The notes under the pieces were generated by a model. That model ran no database searches and was not told the origin of the DNA. It saw nothing but the letters and a program-made list of their open reading frames with translations. Source: Amoebophrya sp. A120 (Eukaryota; Sar; Dinophyceae; Syndiniales; Amoebophryaceae). From it: a stretch of 64,000 bases of DNA. The stretch covers positions 2,163,503 through 2,227,502 of the forward strand of contig CAJINV010000011.1 in the NCBI GenBank assembly GCA_905178155.1, in the 5' to 3' direction. Numbering within the stretch: position 1 is the first letter of the stretch; each line of letters begins with the position of its first letter. Shown here piece after piece: positions 36,501-45,442 of this stretch. Position numbers and translations under genes: made by a program.

Positions 36501-36772
36501 TTAGCTATTGGATCCGACTGAGAAATCGACTACCTTATCCTTATTCCAGAACGACTACAAATCCCTAATCAGCATTACAACATGCTCCTCAACATGGTGT
36601 TCTTGCGCATGAGAAACATGGTAGGCGTGCTACTTTGCATGACATCGATCTCTGCTGCTCTGGGGTCGACGTGGGGACGTTTTTGCTCTTGATCGCGGAG
36701 CTGAAGTGGATGCTGCGGAATGCGCTGAGCGCGGCAAACCCTAACATGGGGAAGAGCACGGATGAGGATTGA
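27527..36772 (+). CDS. Membrane-anchored protein with duplicated EF-hand module, 17 exons
   Basis: Gene 5, about 1,583 aa, no family recognised. Exons: 27527-28711, 28986-29510, 29823-29889, 30147-30179, 30507-30569, 30851-31132, 31433-31807, 32124-32180, 32448-32670, 32987-33996, 34246-34413, 34681-34720, 35003-35110, 35504-35677, 35895-36059, 36178-36375, 36694-36772; total divisible by three. One hydrophobic segment (residues about 213-237, HYFLLWICGLVLLVQHLAGM) suggests a single-pass anchor. A Ser/His-rich linker with ten His follows. Two related modules come next: CNWVFDNIAW / CEWVFDNEAW, EF-hand loops DVDGSGEVCPNE (about 829-840) and DADESGEVCPNE (about 1318-1329), PVGELVASPLRRLWNVAAS / AIGELVVAPLRSFWKVAAS, and FELLFPD..KMWCMTTP / LELLFPD..KMWCMPTP. 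Both loops keep acidic residues at positions 1, 3, 7 and 12, so calcium binding is plausible. Fifteen introners and one GT-AG intron (36060-36177). ATG 27608 is an alternative start. Confidence 0.82.
28712..28980. mobile_element. Introner element A7 (family A, reverse) in gene 5
   Basis: 269 bp. Left TACGAACAGCAAAAATG, right CATTTTTGCAATTCATA. Perfect direct repeat CACAA (28707-28711, 28981-28985). Excision joins STTSPQ to LHEEDEVHLLS. Confidence 0.92.
29340..29369 (+). repeat. Poly-His run (CAT/CAC) in gene 5
   Basis: Ten consecutive His codons (nine CAT, one CAC) after EEKKRAQ. A simple triplet repeat in a disordered linker; it could bind divalent metal but there is no independent sign of that. 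Confidence 0.9.
29511..29817. mobile_element. Introner element B5 (family B) in gene 5
   Basis: 307 bp. Left TATCTTAGACAAAAACGTCC, right ACGTTTTATTTTGCACAGGATA-type. Direct repeat AAGTG / AAGCG (29506-29510, 29818-29822), one mismatch. Excision joins GRESGEE to NKDKPEENG with one ambiguous residue (V or A) at the junction. Confidence 0.88.
29890..30141. mobile_element. Introner element A8 (family A) in gene 5
   Basis: 252 bp. Left TACCAAATGTAAAAATG, right CATTTTTACATTTGATC; the last base is C where other copies have A. Direct repeat CTTTG (29885-29889, 30142-30146). Excision joins GHAESF to AVTYEKLQKG. Confidence 0.9.
30180..30501. mobile_element. Introner element C2 (family C) in gene 5
   Basis: 322 bp. 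Left arm GGAAAAATCCCCCCTCCCC, right arm GGGGAGGGGGGATTTTTC; end TTTTGATA. Perfect direct repeat GTGCT (30175-30179, 30502-30506). Excision joins EKLQKGC to YTINDDVGRL. The exon between A8 and C2 is only 33 bp. Confidence 0.92.
30570..30845. mobile_element. Introner element A9 (family A, decayed arms) in gene 5
   Basis: 276 bp. Left TATGCATTGCAAATATGATG, right GATGTTTGCACTGCATA. The inner arms have drifted (TGTCTGGGTGTCTGAA). Perfect direct repeat ACGCG (30565-30569, 30846-30850). Excision joins REMIATARV to RVSAASDCEEG. Probably the oldest family A copy here. Confidence 0.88.
31133..31427. mobile_element. Introner element E1 (family E) in gene 5
   Basis: 295 bp. Left TATTACAGTTAAAGATGCCC, right GGGGGCATTTTTGATTGTAATA-type. 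Perfect direct repeat GGCGA (31128-31132, 31428-31432). Excision joins LMKPLLA to RMGAAMSEG. Confidence 0.92.
31808..32118. mobile_element. Introner element C3 (family C) in gene 5
   Basis: 311 bp. Left TATCAAAACGAAAAATCCCC, right GGGGGGATTTTTCATTGTAATA-type. Perfect direct repeat TCAGA (31803-31807, 32119-32123). Excision joins PNEISQ to KVLEEFEARV, just after the first EF-hand loop. Confidence 0.92.
32181..32442. mobile_element. Introner element A10 (family A) in gene 5
   Basis: 262 bp. Left TACCAAATGTAAAAATG, right CATTTTTGCATTTGATA. Perfect direct repeat CGGGG (32176-32180, 32443-32447). Excision joins PLVEAFG to AVKLGPLPVG. Forward orientation. Confidence 0.92.
32671..32981. mobile_element. 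Introner element D2 (family D) in gene 5
   Basis: 311 bp. Left TATGGATGTGTCAGGATCG, right CAATCCTGACAGTTCCATA. Direct repeat AGCT (32667-32670, 32983-32986), fifth base differing. Excision joins TTDIMQL to VLFELLFPD. Confidence 0.9.
33997..34240. mobile_element. Introner element F1 (family F) with two internal palindromes, in gene 5
   Basis: 244 bp. Left TATCCCATAGAAAAAAGCAG, right CTGCTTTTTTCGGTGGGATA. Perfect direct repeat GTACA (33992-33996, 34241-34245). Excision joins DVLTPLY to KSVKKKIYQG. The interior holds two long palindromes (about 34039-34080 and 34107-34156), not seen in the other families. Confidence 0.92.
34039..34156. repeat. Paired long palindromes inside introner F1
   Basis: First palindrome: AAATAGATACGCAGAAA and its exact complement around a central AAATTT. 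Second: GGGGCCGCCCATGACAGATTT and its complement around TTTTTCAAAAA. Between them is a direct repeat of ATAAATCTGGGGC. Both would form stable hairpins in RNA or single-stranded DNA. Confidence 0.88.
34414..34675. mobile_element. Introner element A11 (family A), splits second EF-hand loop
   Basis: 262 bp. Left TATCAACTGCAAATATG, right CATATTTGCAATGCATA. Direct repeat AACG (34410-34413, 34677-34680), fifth base differing. Excision rebuilds the codon for the loop position-12 glutamate (CPN to EVSDKIIEEF). Confidence 0.9.
34721..34997. mobile_element. Introner element B6 (family B) in gene 5
   Basis: 277 bp. Left TATCCTGTGTGAAAACGTCC, right GGGGGTTTTAAACAGGACG; the last two bases have changed from TA. 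Direct repeat CGTGT / CGCGT (34716-34720, 34998-35002), one mismatch. Excision joins EEFEKRV to ITPLLALFSG. The exon between A11 and B6 is 40 bp. Confidence 0.87.
35111..35498. mobile_element. Introner element E2 (family E) in gene 5
   Basis: 388 bp, the longest element here. Left TATTACAATGAAAAATGCCC, right GGGGGCGTTTTTCACTGTGATA-type. Perfect direct repeat TCGGA (35106-35110, 35499-35503). Excision joins FWKVAAS to EFGVFLDIRL. Confidence 0.92.
35678..35889. mobile_element. Introner element G1 (family G) in gene 5
   Basis: 212 bp, the shortest element. Left TATCCAGAGAAAAAAGTGTT, right ACACTTTTTTCTCGTGATA, with a further inner pair CAGTTACAC / GTGTAACTG. Perfect direct repeat TTGGT (35673-35677, 35890-35894). 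Excision joins DSRAVRL to VLLELLFPD. Confidence 0.92.
36060..36177 (+). other. GT-AG intron with introner-like interior, gene 5
   Basis: 118 bp, GTATCATT..TCGTAG, phase 2; joins IEDVK to CIDFNDDKIH. Its interior carries GCATGACATTACAGC and GCATTACAAAT, the motif found repeatedly inside the introners. It may be a decayed introner that acquired GT-AG ends. No terminal inverted repeat remains. Confidence 0.7.
36376..36693. mobile_element. Introner element B7 (family B, diverged right end) in gene 5
   Basis: About 318 bp. Left TATCCTGAGCAAAAGCGTC, right GGGGACGTTTTTGCTCTTGAT. No clear direct repeat remains (left flank GCTCA, right CGCGG). The downstream frame (AELKWMLRNALS) is regained if the junction reads NRAH-AELKW. 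Right boundary uncertain by a few bases. Confidence 0.75.
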
Positions 36773-37584
36773 GTTGGACCTGATGATATATTCAAAAAAT
36801 GTCGTGGTCGAATGCAAGGAAATGTGCCGATGAAAACACACGACGAGTCGCAATTTATAGAAATTTGGTGATTATGGCGGATTTCTAATTTTCAAGCGTA
36901 AAAGTAAAACGAAAATTCCGACGAAGTCTTCGAGGCTGTTAGTTTATCTAGATAGCTCGTCCACGACTGACAACGCAGTAGTCTTGATTAGGAGAGACTT
37001 CTGAGCTTATAGTATCACACTAAATCGTAATCGACAATGATCGAGGTGATATCAAGGATGTGAATCTGATTATATGTTTCATCCGCCAAAATAGAAATTG
37101 TCAGGAAAGAAAACCAGAAAGATCGACGAGTCAACATCTTCCATCCCCCCCATCTCGTTTTATTTCCGTGTGGAAAAATTATGCCGAAAATGTTGTTCCC
37201 GTGCGGGTGCGCGTGCATCACTCAAAAAAGTTGTTCACATATACTGAATCAATCAGCATAAAGCTACAAGCTCTTGTGCGGATCAGCTATGGACGGAAAG
37301 GTAAAGAAGTGATCAGTTCTCATCTTCAAGAATTTTTGCAATAGCAGCTACATCGATCGAATCTTTTTTACGTATTGATGACATGCCTTGTTTCATTTTC
37401 ATGTACTTGCTTGTTCACAGGCGGCATCTAACTCGGGACATAGAAAATAAATTAATACACACATTGTAGTTTCACCTAACAGACATAGGCGAGACCTTGT
37501 TTGGCGACATTTTTGTATTGTACCGCGGTGGCAGTTAATATTTCCTTTTTTTTGTCGTCCTTATGTCCCACGATTTACTTCCCT
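36773..37584. other. Intergenic stretch, no gene seen
   Basis: AT-rich spacer of 0.8 kb before gene 6. No introner ends or convincing frames. The frame of gene 6 is open upstream to 37501 but has no ATG before 37585. Confidence 0.5.
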
Positions 37585-40500
37585 ATGTCGTATTTTTTCC
37601 CGCCCCCACCTGTGCCCCCCTACGCAGCAGCAGCTGCTATGGCAGCAGCCGCGCATGAACAGCACCAACAATCAATTCTAGCTTCCACTCATTTCTGGAA
37701 TAAGTCTAAAGATAGTAGTACAGGAGCAACCATTTCTAGCGAGACTTTAACTTCGGGTAGTTCTTCGCAATTTCATTCCGCACTAAAAGGGAACCCTTTT
37801 AACTTCCCATACAACAAGAATAGTAATCCGCTCTCCCCATGGACAACAACAGCCTCTCCGCACAAAGGCAAAGGCAAACAGAAATCGTTTCCAGGTTCGG
37901 GAAAAAAGTCTTCTAAAGAGGCGAGCTGTAATATTGTTGAACATCCATTCGACAAAAACAACTTTGGCTCCAGCTCTTACAACAATTTCGATTTCCCGCC
38001 GCCTCCTTTCGGAGGCACGTTATCATCTAGCGCCGGCGCAGCACGACAAGAGCTGCAGCAACACCAGTCCTATAATCAGTATAATCACGAAAGGAGCCTA
38101 CAATTTGTCAATAGTACCCAGCAGCTCTCTTCTTTCGACTCAGTTCGTAGTAGTGGGAGAAGTAGTAAAAGAAGCGCCGGCGCTGCACCCTCCGAAGTGG
38201 AGTTGGATAACAAGGGTTTACTACACGGGCGGAACTACCCGGGAACAAACAAGCGGAAAAACAAAATCAAAAATAAAGAGAAGCGAACGGGGAAAATAAA
38301 TAAGACTTCAAGCATTTTTCCGACGCTGGAGTCTACCTTTCTCGGACCACACGGAGGGAAGCAGCAGGAGCAGTTTGGTGGTGGAAAAGGAAATAGTAAA
38401 GGAAGTCACAGTACAGCAAATCCACTTTTGCCAGGAAATATTATTAACATAGACGCCAGCATCAATACTAGTAGCACCTACAACTTCGACGGCTGTGCAC
38501 AGCACAGTGCTGCAGCTGCTGCTGCACTACAGCACAGTACAGCAAGCAGACCTGGTGGGCATCTTCAGCCGGCGCATACGTCGTCGATCGTGGCGGCTGG
38601 TGTACAACTTCCGGATAGGTCTTCGGTGACGAACGTGAATCCGTATCAAAACATAGCCATTAGTGGAACAAGACCAGCAACGACATCAGCGCTTGTTCAA
38701 GATATTAGCGGCGGACCACCAGGTCATCTAGAAGGAGATTTTGCAGCTGGTGCGTCACAGCAGGACCACAATATTTTTACCACCGATACTGAGTATAATA
38801 TTGAAAATTGTGGTAACAACATCAACGATATCACGACGCCTCTGCACAACTCCGACGACGAAAATCAAAATCTCGAGGAATTATACCAAGACGAGCAGGA
38901 GCTGCACCGAAGTACTTCTAGCAGCCACGAAGGAGTAGAAGTAGACCACAAGGAGGACGACGTCGTGGTCATCGAGGAGACATCAAATAACTTGTGCGAG
39001 GACGAGGAAGAGGACTACGAGTACCACCACCATCACCATCAGGAAGAAGAAGAGCTGAAAATATTAAACTATAGTGCGAACAACATCAAAATCGAGAACA
39101 ACACCAGCGCGACCCGGAGAAGAACCACCGCCGGCACGTCTGCTTCCCAGCTGCGAGCAGACGACCAGGATACTATATTTAACTACGACCAGGAAGTGGA
39201 AGAACATCAAAGCGGAGAAGAAAACGCACCCATCCTGGGGGAAAACTTGATCCCCCAGTTCCGCGATCGAATCTCCTCCTCTTCGTCCGTTGAGGAAAAG
39301 ACCATCGTTTTCCCTAGCCCCTTCAGTCCCGCGCTGCCACCGGAAGCTTTGTGGAATCATCTCGACACCAGGATGGCCGACCCCACGGACCACTTCCCCG
39401 CGCGGGCCTTCCGCTGCGTCATATGAGAGTGCACAACACTCCTTCCCCCTTATTTGTATGGCATGAACAGCAACACAAGTGCTGGCAGAGATGCAGGCTC
39501 TGCATGAGAAATTCACCACTGACTCTAGCGCTGTTTCGGCTTCGGGAGCCTGTCATGCAAGCAGTGCCAAAATGCAATGGGTGGACTTGGCATTTTGCAT
39601 GACAAATAAGGAGGAGGGGGAGTTGTGCACTCTCATACGTCATCGAGTTTTTTGAGAAGGTGTGGGACGCAGACAAGGAAAAAGAGGGCGAGTGCGAGTT
39701 TTCGGTTGCGGTTGACATGATTAACAAGTACATTTTGACGGAGTGCGTCGACCTGCCATCCGAGTGGCAACTGCAGATCGAGAAGGTGCTGACGCTGCTG
39801 TTGCTTTCCCTGGACGTTTTGGACACGTTTCTGTTTGAGCGCATGGACGAGCAGGAACGCGGGCCGCCGGAGCTATCAACTGCAAAAGTGTCTGGGTCTG
39901 GAAGAGTGTAAACTTGTCATGCAGATTCGCCATGACAGCTGAGGTCTGGAATGCGGGACCTAGCATGACAGACTCTGTGAGGTCTCTGCCATGCCTATCT
40001 TGCATGAGAAACTTCCTCCCAACTTGGTCAAAAGTGGACAGCTTTTGGCAGTCATGCAACACAGATTTTTACATGCTTCAGATTTACCATGACAAGAAGT
40101 TGCCACCTTCCAGACCCAGACATTTTTACACTTGATAGGAGCTCACCCCCGTACGACTCGCGATGCTCAGGTAGATTTGGACGTTTTTGCATATCCTGAG
40201 TAAAAACGTACCCACACCAGAGTCAGGATGGGGATTTTGCAACACAAACCTAGGAGTTTTGTGAGTCACGCATGACAAGTTGCACTCTGCAGTGTAGTGC
40301 AGGTTAGCAAGTGCAGCCGCGTCACAGATTCATCTGCTCATCCTGTTCACAGCATCACAAATTCCAAAACGCGATTGGAAATGGTCCTCATGCGGATGCA
40401 CATTACAAGTCTTCCTGTCTTTGCAAATCCGCATGACAACTCTGGTGTGGATTTTTGTTGTGAAAAAATTCTGTTCATCTTCCAGGTCGGACCATATGAT

Positions 40501-43309
40501 CTTTTCTAAAACTGGTAACGCTAACGCATGATAGTGCTGCGATTGTTCTTCACTGGTGATTAAGATGAAGTCAGAATTCTACTGGTTGTCTACTTGTATT
40601 ACGAGAAGGTGATAATGACATAGATGATAACTGCCAACAGGTTTGCTGCGTTTTGGGTTGCCGCCGAGGAAAAAGGCGACGGGCAAGCGCACATCCGCGC
40701 TGCGCAGACGATTTGCAAGATTGCCGCCCTGTTTTTCGATGAGGACGTGGATTTCGTGAAGACCGTAACGGCCCGGTTTCAGCCGGGAGCGTTCGCCGAG
40801 TTCCAGCGCCGCCACGAGATGCAGAACTTGCCCCCGTTACTGCCCCCCCTCTCCACGAACGCCCCAGCCAATAACACGCCCGGCGGACAGCAGGGCGGGC
40901 AACATCAACCCCCCACGCCCGCGGGCGCGCAGACGATGGCGCACGCGCAACAGCAGCTGCAGCAGGTGGGTGCAGCAGCAGTTTCGATGCAGCTCCAACA
41001 ACAACAGCAGCAGCAGAATATGGATAAGGACCGGTCCCCCGTCACGCCCGGCACCACGACGAACGTGGCTGCGGGGAACATGATCGTTCCCCCTGGGATG
41101 ACACCCGGAGGCACGATGAACAGCAAGGGCGGACTCCCGGGTAACGCCGGCGCGAAGTTTCTGATGCCGATGCAGCCGGGGATGCCGATGCCACCGCAGG
41201 TGGTGGGTGGGTTCACGCCCACGGGCCCGCAAAGTGGGAAGAACTTGTTGCACTTTCCCGGACAGCAGCACCCGCCGGGGGTTGGCGCTCCCGGAGGACC
41301 TCCTGGAGGTTTCCCGCAGTACGGGCAGTTGCCGCCCCCCTACGGCACGCCGAACGCCGGAACGGGACCTCCCGGGTTTCCCCACCCGGGCACGCCGGGC
41401 GGATTCCCGGGCAACCCGGGGGGCCCCACGCCGCCAGGCGGATTGCCACCGCAGCTGCAGGTACAGCCACCACCCGGGACAAAGGGGCCCGCGCTGAAGC
41501 CCGGTGCTATGCCGCCCATGTTCCCGCCGGGGCTGGTGCCGCCCCCCGGAGTGCCGATGCCGGCCAACTACAGTCCGTTCAAGGGGAATCACTTGCAGCT
41601 GATGCAGCTGCAAAGCCCGCGGGGCGCCGGAACCATGCCGCCGGTATCTGGGCCGGGGGGACCACAGCAACCACAACTTCCTCCAGGGGTTTTAGTACAA
41701 CAACCTCCTCCAGGAGGACCCGGTGGACCACCGCAGCTTTTACCCATCGGAGCGGCAGGAGTTGCACTGGACCCCGCAGCTGCACAACAGATGGCCACCA
41801 CGACATCCTCCCCGAATGCAGGTGGAGCACCCGCAGCTTCGGCTGCACCAGATTCGCTGCCGTTGCCTGTCACTGAAAACAACGAGGATGAGATGGACGT
41901 TGACGATGATGACAAAATGGGCGTCGATAGTATTATTGCGAATAAAAAGTCTTCGTCAAAACGGCGGTCGAGCAAGCGCTCGTCCAAGCGGGACCGCAGC
42001 AAAAGCAGTTCTTCCTCCGAGCTGTCCGATGAAGCTTCCGGTGCCGCGCGGAAGAAGAATATTAAACAGCGCCGTGGGTCGTCCTCATCGGCTAGTAAGA
42101 ACAATTCCAGTGATAATAACGAGGAGGAAAACGTCGAAAATGAAGATAAAAAGAGCGGCAAAAAATCAACAAACATTGAAACCAGAAGTCGGCGCAGAAG
42201 GAGCAAAGAGAAAAAGACGACTCGAAAAAGCAAGAGCAGTAAACGAAGCAAGAGTAAAAACACCTCCCGAAGCGGGTCGAATAAATCGAAGAGCAGCAAC
42301 AGGTCGAAAAGCAGCAAAAGTAACAGCAGCAAGAGCGCCAGAGACCGCTCCAAGTCATCGAGTAGGAGCTCGCGAAGTCGAAGATCCAGCTCGCGCGGCT
42401 CTTCTAAGTCCTCGCGGTCCAAGTCTAAAAATTCCGACCGCTCTTCTGACAGCGATGAGGAGTCCAGTGAGGTGCAGGGACCGCTGTTGGAAACCCCGCT
42501 GGAACTGAAGCAAATGGCCAGCACGTTGCATTCCGGAACGAGCGCGGACGGGTTGCAGAGTGCTGGGCAGGGTGCCGGCGACCGAAACAACACCACGGAT
42601 CATCCGTTGGATGAAAACCTTTCCAAATCTTTGCAAAAAGCGAAGAACAAGCAGAAGCAGAAGAAGGACATGCTGACGGGGATTAAGCAATTAAACGTTT
42701 CCAACACGTTGTCCGACCTGCGGGACCGCCGGGCGGAGGAGCAGGTTCGCATCGTGAAGACCTACGCCAGTGAAGGCTGCCAGACCGAGCAGGCGCCGGA
42801 CTTGTATGATCGGAAGAACCTCGTGAAGATCATGACGGCCCGCGCGGACCGGTTCGTGTCGTCCCGGACAAAAGAGGAAATTGACGCCGACGAGGAAAAA
42901 GGAGTCTCTATCCCAAGTAAAAACGTCCCGACCCCATAGTTGTAATGCAAATCTGCACGCTGGAAATGCAAATGTTTCTCATGCGGAGCCCCATGAGAGG
43001 CGTTTTCTACCCTAGTGCTGATTTGAGATTTGTCATGCTCGAATCAGAATGACAAACTGGATCTGTGATGCTGCTGTACGAGCTAAACACGACTAAATTG
43101 CGAGCCCAAATTTGTCATGCGCAACAGCCAAAGCTTAGGGATTTGTGTAGCAGATTTCCCATCTTGACTCCGGGGTGCTAGGGACGTTTTTACACAGGAT
43201 AGTCTCTCACTGTCCCGACATTATGCCCGACTTCTCGTTTGATCAAGCCTCATCTCAGCCGGAGGTGACAAACAAAGCGAGCGGACTCTCCACGATCATG
43301 GAGGAGTGA
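37585..43309 (+). CDS. Pro/Gly/Gln-rich and Arg-Ser-rich protein, 5 exons
   Basis: Gene 6, about 1,488 aa, not recognised. Exons: 37585-39421, 39643-39873, 40143-40170, 40641-42908, 43207-43309; total divisible by three. Start is the first ATG in frame (MSYFFPPPPVPPYAAAAA). Residues 1-600 are Ser/Asn/Gly rich with acidic and His patches. A helical, probably folded block spans roughly 610-760 (FRCVIEFFEKVWDADKEKEG, LLLLSLDVLDTFLFERMDEQ, LRFAAFWVAAEEKGDGQAHI). Residues about 765-1085 are Pro/Gly/Gln rich. Residues about 1130-1310 hold a long Arg-Ser/Lys-Ser block (KSSKRSKSKNTSRSGSNKSK). RS blocks are typical of nuclear RNA-processing factors, so a nuclear role is possible but unproven. The C terminus has a conserved-looking IKQLNVSNTLSDLRDRRAEE segment. 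Three introners plus one GT-AG intron that contains a family B copy. Confidence 0.8.
39422..39637. mobile_element. Introner element H1 (family H) in gene 6
   Basis: 216 bp. Left TATGAGAGTGCACAACACTC, right GAGTTGTGCACTCTCATA; arms continue with CCTTCCCCCTTATTTGT / ACAAATAAGGAGGAGGGGG. Perfect direct repeat CGTCA (39417-39421, 39638-39642). Excision joins ARAFRCV to IEFFEKVWD. Only copy of this family in the window. Confidence 0.92.
39874..40137. mobile_element. Introner element A12 (family A) in gene 6
   Basis: 264 bp. Left TATCAACTGCAAAAGTG, right CATTTTTACACTTGATA. Perfect direct repeat GGAGC (39869-39873, 40138-40142). Excision joins ERGPPE to LTPVRLAMLR. It leaves a 28-bp exon before the next intron. 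Confidence 0.92.
40171..40640 (+). other. GT-AG intron carrying a family B introner copy, gene 6
   Basis: 470 bp, GTAGAT..CCAACAG, phase 2; joins LAMLR to FAAFWVAAEE. A family B element begins at 40192 and fades near 40460, where the right arm (CTCTGGTGTGGATTTTTG) has lost its end. The sequence just before it, GGACGTTTTTGC, looks like the right arm of another family B copy. A conventional intron thus surrounds, or was built from, introner sequence. Confidence 0.78.
40192..40460. mobile_element. Family B introner copy nested in a GT-AG intron, right end decayed
   Basis: Left end TATCCTGAGTAAAAACGTAC; the first 69 bases are identical to element B2 at 18320. The rest is related but diverged. 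The right terminal GACGTTTTTACACAGGATA is replaced by GGATTTTTGTTGTG, and no flanking direct repeat is visible. Right limit approximate. Confidence 0.8.
42909..43201. mobile_element. Introner element B8 (family B, reverse) in gene 6
   Basis: 293 bp. Left TATCCCAAGTAAAAACGTCC, right GACGTTTTTACACAGGATA. Perfect direct repeat GTCTC (42904-42908, 43202-43206). Excision joins DADEEKGVS to HCPDIMPDFSF. Interior oriented opposite to B1, as in B3. Confidence 0.92.
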
Positions 43310-44260
43310 TTAGAGTATGTTGATCTTTGGTGGGAGCAAAATGATTAAATTACGACTGCTGGGCATACTACTAAAAGTACTTCTGATTGTCCTGGCAAAT
43401 ACTAAACGACTGATGTGAGCAGGAGGTATCCCCTCTGAATCAATTTGATGAAAAGGAAAAATCGAGGGCGAAGGCAAGCGCTTTGGTGAAGTTCTTTTTG
43501 CAGGCTGGTAGTATTCGACAGTAATACTAATATTGCTGGGAAAAAATGCTGCTTTCGTTACAAATCGCAAGATGATGGATGAAGAAGGCAAAGAGCCCTT
43601 TTCACCGTTTCGTATGCTACAGATTTCAGTTGTGTCACTCAAACGAACGACGGCACAGTGAGAAACGTACACTGCAAAAATGTTGCTGAATTCTTGCAAT
43701 CAACAGAACATCAAGGGTCTTCTCTATAATGCGTCTGCATTTTTTGGTGGGATTTTGAAAAAACGAGTCGCTCGCGGGGGCCCTCGTGTGCAACTGGAGG
43801 CCATGGCAATTTTGATGTCTGCCAATACAGATGCTGATGTTCCGGTCGTCCAGTACGTGTAAGTAGCATGTCTGGTCATTTGGTCGTGTGTTAAAATTGT
43901 TCTACGTTGGTCGTAAGAGTTCTTCCTGGAATTATTTCCGAGCCCAGCAGCTCCGTGACACGCTGTTTTGGTCCCAAAAATCGTAGCGGTCGTTGGTCGG
44001 GTGAATGAATGCTTCGTGTTTATTCGTGGGACACAATTTCGTTGTATAGATACGGTCGCCTAGCTGAAGCGTTGTAATCGTGAAGGCCCCGCGAAATTGT
44101 AGGAGTTTTTTTAGGATCTTGTATGCTAACCGCGGTCGCAAATTTGTTCTCGGCTTCAGCACTATGGTAGGTGCCCCAAAAAATTATAACCTCTTTTACG
44201 ATCGCAGCAGAGTCTTCACAGCCATGCAGACAAGTTTTTGAATAAATACAACACCGAAAA
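43310..44260. other. Intergenic stretch, no firm gene
   Basis: AT-richer. It contains a 60-codon frame (43680-43862, MLLNSCNQQNIKGLLYNASA) followed directly by a GTAAGT donor-like sequence. No acceptor was found that would join it to the ORF at 44261, so it is not called. Otherwise nothing recognised. Confidence 0.45.
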
Positions 44261-44677
44261 ATGCTTTTTCGCGCAATCTTGGAATCTTTGTGTGAGCAGC
44301 TGCAGCTCCCCGACTTTTCACAGACAGCAACCACTCCACAAGCGCCACTTGTTCAACATTCGCATGCCGCTGCACCACGACTATCCGGAACGAATAAAGA
44401 TCTTCTAGTTGCCATGCGCATGCCGCACCACCCCCGCCACCGCGCAAGAACCAGTTTCGCCGAGGGTGCCATCTGCGGGGTGCGCGGCGATGGACAGATG
44501 ACCTGCGGCGTGCCGGTGGCGACGGATGCCGTAACCGGGGCGCCCATGATCATCGAGTTTGCACACGTCCAATCGCAGCAGGAACAGGCTGGCTGTGCCA
44601 ACAGTGCGGCGGGAGACAACAAAGCCATTACGCAAGGGCTGGCGCAGTTGCTCGAGACGGTGAATTCGGCACCATAA
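44261..44677 (+). CDS. Small hypothetical protein
   Basis: Gene 7, 138 aa in one exon (MLFRAILESLCEQLQLPDFS). ATG 44261 is preceded by an A-rich stretch (ACACCGAAAA). The second half is GC-rich like other exons here (GAICGVRGDGQMTCGVPVAT, then GAPMIIEFAHVQSQQEQ), which argues for real coding sequence. No signal peptide, membrane segment or known motif. It stands alone between gene 6 and gene 8, on the same strand. It could be a real short gene or a chance frame. No introner. Confidence 0.45.
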   Translation: MLFRAILESLCEQLQLPDFSQTATTPQAPLVQHSHAAAPRLSGTNKDLLVAMRMPHHPRHRARTSFAEGAICGVRGDGQMTCGVPVATDAVTGAPMIIEFAHVQSQQEQAGCANSAAGDNKAITQGLAQLLETVNSAP

Positions 44678-45442
44678 TTGAATACAAGAGCAGTACGCGT
44701 TCACTTTGCACGTTTGTTCTTTCATGGACAGGATTAGGAAGATTCTCGACCTGAAAGCTTTTTTGTACCAAACCAGATCATATTTGCACGCGCTCTCACT
44801 GATTTGTCCTCATGCCGGACCTCCACATACCATGTAGCAGAAGTCGGACACACACACAGCGTTGATTTTTTTATAAAACACCCGATCGTAAAAAGATCCA
44901 ATTATATCTTGGCTGTCTTAGCTGATGAGGCCATCACTTCCGATCATGGCCTTAGTCCAGCTGACGCCAGATGAGGAGGATGCACAAAGTGTCAGTGGTT
45001 CCAGATGGCGTGGAAGCTCGCATGTTGATCAGAGATTGTTAGTGCCCGTTTTTTGGAACACGGATCCCGAAGAGTGCCATAGGTCGTGATATCTTTTGTC
45101 TCTGTTGTTGAAGATCCTGCGATGATTTCATCTTGCAAGCTGATGTAGATGTTTCTTTTACTTGCGTGCGGCGGCGAAGTTTCATATTGACAAAAGAAGG
45201 GAAGAAGTAGAATCATGCGCTGTAATGTGCTCCTCTCTCAAGTAGATCTTAATCTTTATCCTCTGCAAGGACTAACGAAGGTCGTGGATATCTATGAGGT
45301 TCTTTTTGCCCTGATCAGATTCAGTCTTCGTGCCAACGCAAGCGAAAAGCGCGGAGCACTTCGTGTTGATATTTTTCGAGGTTTCATCATTTCATTCTTA
45401 ATCTTCGGAGTTAGCAACGCACGAACTCGAGAACAAGCAAAA
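44678..45442. other. Intergenic stretch, no gene seen
   Basis: Spacer between genes 7 and 8. The frame of gene 8 is open upstream to an ATG at 45215, but residues before 45443 do not look like an exon. The start at 45443 gives an immediate signal peptide and was preferred. Confidence 0.45.

Noticed and set aside
41589-42596. 335-codon Leu/Ser-rich minus-strand frame
   Set aside because: Complement of the Arg-Ser and Pro-Gly blocks of gene 6. The apparent membrane-like Leu runs are the antisense of Lys/Ser codons.
45215-45442. Upstream extension of gene 8 from an earlier ATG
   Set aside because: The frame is open, but the added 76 residues do not resemble the neighbouring exon and would bury a clear signal peptide. 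Kept as an alternative only.
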